9,829 bases of DNA, from NCBI GenBank assembly GCA_030841965.1, contig JAUUSJ010000151.1, positions 1 to 9,829 on the forward strand, given 5' to 3'. The notes beneath the pieces are model-generated. The model did not search any database. It had not been told where the DNA came from and was given only the letters and a program-made list of their open reading frames with translations. Origin of the DNA: Blautia sp. GTDB lineage: Bacteria > Bacillota > Clostridia > Lachnospirales > Lachnospiraceae. Positions 6,359 to 9,829 of this stretch are shown here, one piece after another. The translations under genes were made by a program, and so were the position numbers. Numbering within the stretch: the stretch's first letter is position 1; every line of letters begins with the position of its first letter.

Positions 6359-9300
6359 TTATTCTGAGATAAAATATTCATTCTTTTCTTCCTCTGTCAA
6401 AACTTCTCCATCCAATAATTTTTCTGCTTTTTGTTTTAGCTCCTTAAAACTATAAAATTTAGAATAATAAATATTTCCCAAAGACCTCTGCCATAAAATT
6501 TCATTTCCCTCAAAACTAACCCAAGTAGAAGTTGAAAAAGGAAGCCTTGCATACTCTCCAAAGCGATGCTCTTTATCTACTTTATAGAGAATCACATCCC
6601 CTGTCTGTACTAAAGAAAAATACTCCGAATTTTTATCTGTATAAATATCACCATCCCACATATCTCCACAGTCTTTCTCCATAATTTGTTTCTCTTTTTT
6701 GATATCCCATATAGAAATCTTATTATTATTTCTATTATGAATGAGATAGTATTCATCATGATCAAAAAAACTTTGACTATAATCCAACTGAGAATTTGTT
6801 TTTCCATTTGCCGCAATTGTAGCTATCTTAAAACCTGATGATAGATTAAAAATTTCTATTTTTCCATTTTCTTTTTGTACCGCAATAACAGGCTTTTCCT
6901 TTCCCAAGATTATACTATCTCTTGACATAATTTTCTTATGTTTTTCCTTGCCATTTATTCTTTTCCACTGATTATTTTCCAAATCCCATACTCTCAAATA
7001 GCAAGAAGCCTCACTAGAAAAATCAACGCTATTTTGCAAATCCGCTACTACCAAATATTTATCGTCTGCTGTTAAAAATAATTCTGTTGTGATATCTGAT
7101 ACTTCCTCCTTTAATATTCCCTCTTCTTCATTAATTGATAAATCAGCTTTTGTTAAATCAATTTTATCTATCTGATGAAAATTTAGTGAAAAAGCCTTCG
7201 TTAAATCACTTGTATATAAAACATTAGTCACAAGCTTTCCAAGAGCGCAGTATTTTTCTTCCTCTCCTTTTTTTAAATCTACAATATGTAATTCTGTACT
7301 CTTATTATCCTCCGACCGATATTCTTTTGTATAACAAAGTATTAATTTATTTTCCTGCATTCCAATTTTAATATTATCAAAGAATATTCCTGTTTCTTCT
7401 GCCTCCAGTTTATATATTAATTTAGAACTTCCTACTTCATAAATTTCAATGATTCCTTTTTCTTTCTCCAAAACATCTTCATACTTTATACATCGGTACG
7501 TCTTTTCTTTTCCGTTTTCTTCTACTGTATGATAAGATACATCTTGTGGTTCTCTACTATTTTCTATTTCTTTGGCATTCTCATCTTTCAATATATTCAA
7601 AAAGACCACTTTTCCTTCTCGGTTATATTGCTGTATTGCCGTCTCTTTATCAGAATTATATACAAATCTTCTTATCTCTCCAGTCGCCCCTTCACTTGGC
7701 TCCTGACTCGCACTTATATGTACTCCAAATGTCGCTGAGACGGTAGACATAATATAAATACTTCTCTCCTCAAATCCTATTAATAATCTTTTTTCGTCAT
7801 ATTGTTGTACTCCTACAACTTCTGTGCCATAGTTTTCTTTTGCAAGAACTTCATATGTATCTGCATCTATCAAACAAACCGCATCACCTACATAAAAAAC
7901 TAGAAGTTTTTTTCCATTTTCTATCTCAATTACCATACATTCTTTAACTTTGGGAATCTGATTTGTCTCAAATGCATCTTCTTTCCAAACTTTTTCTCCC
8001 GTCGTATAATCATAAACACATAATTGGTACATAGATGTAGCAGTAAGATCAATCTCCTTTTGTGATGAATAATCTGTATCTCTTATACACTGAATTGCCG
8101 CCAAATGTTTCTCATCTAATACAGTCATTTGTACTGTCTCCTCATCAGATAATTTTTTATACTCATCTTTTTCAAAAGAATAAGAAAATAATCCTACTAT
8201 GTTTTTAGAAGTACCATCCATAGCAAGTATTACTTCTTTCTTTTTAGAATTCCAACTCATATCCGTCACACTAATGCCATATGTAGTTATAAGTCCAAGT
8301 TTTTCATACTCTACAAAATATTCTTGCTTTCCTGTCTCTAAATTATAAATAGAAAGACTTCTATTCCGAAAATCACTAAAAAGAAGAACCTCTCCATCTG
8401 AAACAAGTCTATCCTCTGTATCACCAGTACATTTACCTGATAATGGAATTTTCTTTATGATTTTCTTCTTTTTATAACTGGCAATCCATATCTCTTTATC
8501 TAATCGAAATGCAACTCTATCCTCATCAATAATCGTATAAGTATAGATTTCCTCGTCCACATTCTCGGTTAATAATGCTGGATCTAACTTCCATACACAT
8601 TTTTCTTCTTCTACAGAATAAAAATATGCAACTCCTTTATTGTCTACTGTCACATAATAATTTCCCTTCTCATCAATGGCTCCCTCTATTCTCGTATTCA
8701 TATTTCCTCCAAATATGGCATCTGTCTCTTCCATTCGATTTGGACGAAAATAAAGTTTTTGTCCAGCCGTATACGAATACAGGGCATTATTTAACGCACC
8801 TTCCTGTTCTAATACCAATGCTTCGTCTTTGTTTTTACCTTTAGGCAAAATCGCCAACGCCGTCTTTAACGCTCCCATTCTATCTCCCGAATTTAATAAC
8901 TCGCCTGAAATCTCAGACAAATATCTCGCCTGATTCCTTATCGCTTTTTGATACTCCTCGTCAATCCGCTTTGCCTGTCGAAAAGAATACGTCGCAAATC
9001 CAGTTCCCGCAATTGCCACTCCAACTGCTGCCACCGCAATTCTCTGAAACATATAATTTCTATGCCTTTGCCTTAGTTCATCGTAAGAACAATTCAGCGC
9101 AGGAGCTATCAGACGAAGCAATTCATTCTTACATTTTTTCTTGCTCTCTCTTAAATCCTTCCCCCGCACATCTGCCGCCAAAATTTCTTCCCCCGCAATT
9201 GCATCTGGAAAACTATCTTCTGGTTCCCCCTTTATCAAAACAGGCAAAACATATTCCATCCCTCTATACTGAATAAAAGTTTCCACCTCACGATTCACCC

Positions 9301-9571
9301 AGACAGACTGCCTCGCCTCAGGAGAACAGATAACAATCAAGTACTCTGTATTTTTTAACTGCTCCTCAATCTCCTGTGTCAAATTCGCAGTGACAGAAAG
9401 CTCCTCTCTGTCTCGAAATACTCTCGTAATCTTCTTCTTTCCACTTTTCTTTTGAATCTCTCTTGGAATCTTATAGCGTTCTAACTTCTTTTGAATATAT
9501 CCCGCAACCATCGAATCTAAAGTTCCATGTTTATAACTAATAAAAAAATCATACTTAAATCCTTTTTCCAT
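6359..9571 (-). CDS. TIR domain - transmembrane - beta-propeller protein (putative NAD-consuming TIR effector/receptor)
   Basis: 1070 residues. The TIR domain occupies about residues 5-160: strand A YDFFISYKH (7-15), the FRDREEL block (52-58), strand C YLIVICSP (77-84), and S89-V-W91-V-N-R-E95, which matches the SxW...E pattern whose glutamate is catalytic in TIR NADases, followed by YVLPVLIKGEP (107-117). A hydrophobic segment (about 177-197) follows basic residues at 167-177. Next come a helical linker with GDRMGALKTALAILP (229-243), WD40-like propeller repeats (~285-1030, for example LTADDKYLVV, YLRVWDLE, KISIWDIKKEKQIME) and a C-terminal helix ending LTEEEKNEYFISE. N-terminal TIR plus TM plus propeller is an architecture I associate with Clostridia. 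Bacterial TIR domains often hydrolyse or cyclise NAD in antiphage defence; activity here is inferred from the retained Glu. The start sits just before strand A, with AGGGG at 9581-9585, 9 nt upstream. It is probably the first gene of the locus. Confidence 0.93.
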   Translation of the reverse strand: MEKGFKYDFFISYKHGTLDSMVAGYIQKKLERYKIPREIQKKSGKKKITRVFRDREELSVTANLTQEIEEQLKNTEYLIVICSPEARQSVWVNREVETFIQYRGMEYVLPVLIKGEPEDSFPDAIAGEEILAADVRGKDLRESKKKCKNELLRLIAPALNCSYDELRQRHRNYMFQRIAVAAVGVAIAGTGFATYSFRQAKRIDEEYQKAIRNQARYLSEISGELLNSGDRMGALKTALAILPKGKNKDEALVLEQEGALNNALYSYTAGQKLYFRPNRMEETDAIFGGNMNTRIEGAIDEKGNYYVTVDNKGVAYFYSVEEEKCVWKLDPALLTENVDEEIYTYTIIDEDRVAFRLDKEIWIASYKKKKIIKKIPLSGKCTGDTEDRLVSDGEVLLFSDFRNRSLSIYNLETGKQEYFVEYEKLGLITTYGISVTDMSWNSKKKEVILAMDGTSKNIVGLFSYSFEKDEYKKLSDEETVQMTVLDEKHLAAIQCIRDTDYSSQKEIDLTATSMYQLCVYDYTTGEKVWKEDAFETNQIPKVKECMVIEIENGKKLLVFYVGDAVCLIDADTYEVLAKENYGTEVVGVQQYDEKRLLIGFEERSIYIMSTVSATFGVHISASQEPSEGATGEIRRFVYNSDKETAIQQYNREGKVVFLNILKDENAKEIENSREPQDVSYHTVEENGKEKTYRCIKYEDVLEKEKGIIEIYEVGSSKLIYKLEAEETGIFFDNIKIGMQENKLILCYTKEYRSEDNKSTELHIVDLKKGEEEKYCALGKLVTNVLYTSDLTKAFSLNFHQIDKIDLTKADLSINEEEGILKEEVSDITTELFLTADDKYLVVADLQNSVDFSSEASCYLRVWDLENNQWKRINGKEKHKKIMSRDSIILGKEKPVIAVQKENGKIEIFNLSSGFKIATIAANGKTNSQLDYSQSFFDHDEYYLIHNRNNNKISIWDIKKEKQIMEKDCGDMWDGDIYTDKNSEYFSLVQTGDVILYKVDKEHRFGEYARLPFSTSTWVSFEGNEILWQRSLGNIYYSKFYSFKELKQKAEKLLDGEVLTEEEKNEYFISE

Positions 9572-9642
9572 TCTTCCAATCCCCTATCTTCTTAATTATA
9601 TAAAAACTCCATCAATTAACTGTGCAAAGCAATTATTTTTCA

Positions 9643-9657
9643 TAGATAAAATATCTA
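9643..9657. promoter_or_regulatory. Second short dyad in the TIR leader
   Basis: TAGATA (9643-9648) and TATCTA (9652-9657) form a 6-bp inverted repeat around AAA, about 25 nt inside the predicted leader. Its sequence differs from the dyad at 9670-9685, so the two do not look like a pair of sites for one protein. Weak evidence. Confidence 0.15.
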
Positions 9658-9669
9658 CACTAACAAACA

Positions 9670-9685
9670 TATACATTTATGTATA
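9670..9685. promoter_or_regulatory. Perfect 7-bp dyad at the predicted transcription start (operator candidate)
   Basis: TATACAT (9670-9676) and ATGTATA (9679-9685) form a perfect inverted repeat with a 2-nt spacer, immediately downstream of the -10 box, where a repressor could block initiation. In so AT-rich a leader such a dyad can also arise by chance. No regulator gene is present in the window. Confidence 0.3.
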
Positions 9686-9686
9686 A

Positions 9687-9715
9687 ATATTACCTTTTTT
9701 TGAGACTTTTTTCAA
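9687..9715 (-). promoter_or_regulatory. Sigma-70-like promoter of the TIR gene
   Basis: On the minus strand the -35 is TTGAAA (9710-9715) and the -10 is TAATAT (9687-9692), separated by exactly 17 nt, and the spacer is A-rich. The predicted start of transcription near 9680 gives a leader of about 110 nt before the TIR start codon. It is the best housekeeping-type promoter visible in the window and sits between the repeat copy at the right edge and the gene. No promoter of similar quality is seen in front of the other two genes. Confidence 0.6.
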
Positions 9716-9735
9716 TGGGGATTTCATATTGTTTC

Positions 9736-9829
9736 GCCAGTACACAGCAAAAAGAGCAAGCCTCTATCTCCTCCGCAAACGATAGAGAGTGGAGCGGTTT
9801 TTCGATATACTTAGCTTTGCCGCTCAATG
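9736..9829 (-). repeat. Dispersed repeat, copy B (partial, runs off the right edge)
   Basis: Read on the minus strand, 9819 to 9777 matches plus-strand 3129-3171 at 41 of 43 positions (core CAAAGCTAAGTATATCGAAA). After this come 28 less similar bases of the same length in both copies, then GCTGTGTACTGGC (9748-9736) against GCTGTGTGTTGGC (3200-3212). The equal spacing and matching end show homology, not chance. The copy lies just upstream of the TIR promoter; its far end is outside the window. Unlike copy A it has no long outer palindrome within the visible part, only CTCTATC/GATAGAG (9762-9768 and 9781-9787). Confidence 0.75.

Noticed and set aside
7529..9276. Plus-strand open frames inside the TIR gene
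   Set aside because: They are antisense shadows with no ribosome binding sites or domain signatures.

Overview
The window looks like a piece of a low-GC Gram-positive (Firmicutes) chromosome, most likely from a Clostridia/Lachnospiraceae-type gut anaerobe. This rests on the AT-rich coding sequence, AGAGG/AGGGG-type ribosome binding sites, and the architecture of the encoded TIR protein, which I associate with that group. The taxonomic call is inference. No rRNA, tRNA, CRISPR array, transposase or phage gene is visible.

Three large genes, all on the minus strand, fill almost the whole window. In transcription order (right to left) they are: (1) a 1070-residue protein with an N-terminal TIR domain, one hydrophobic segment and a long beta-propeller (WD40-like) region; (2) a 994-residue, very charged protein of no family I can name, with alpha-helical ends and several beta-rich islands in the middle, one of which vaguely recalls phage/contractile-injection baseplate J proteins; (3) an 897-residue membrane-anchored propeller protein that is colinear with the TIR protein over its last ~860 residues but has no TIR domain. 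A good sigma-70-like promoter lies in front of gene 1. Genes 1 and 2 are 97 nt apart with no clear terminator between them. Genes 2 and 3 are separated by 343 nt that hold a 190-nt imperfect palindrome.

Region by region: 1-237 is noncoding sequence downstream of gene 3 and carries nested inverted repeats. 238-2931 is the TIR-less propeller paralogue. 2932-3274 is the palindromic repeat spacer plus an AT-only hairpin. 3275-6259 is the 994-residue protein. 6260-6358 is a short spacer. 6359-9571 is the TIR-propeller protein. 9572-9829 is its promoter region, and ends in a second, inverted copy of half of the palindromic repeat, which runs off the window.

The best working model, which is inference, is a conflict/defence or stress-signalling locus. 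A TIR enzyme (candidate NAD-consuming effector) is tethered to the membrane and fused to a large propeller sensor or scaffold. The TIR-less paralogue would act as regulator, co-receptor or alternative subunit, and the 994-residue protein as a dedicated partner. Two copies of one repeat family bracket genes 1 and 2 in opposite orientation, which fits a unit that has moved or recombined.
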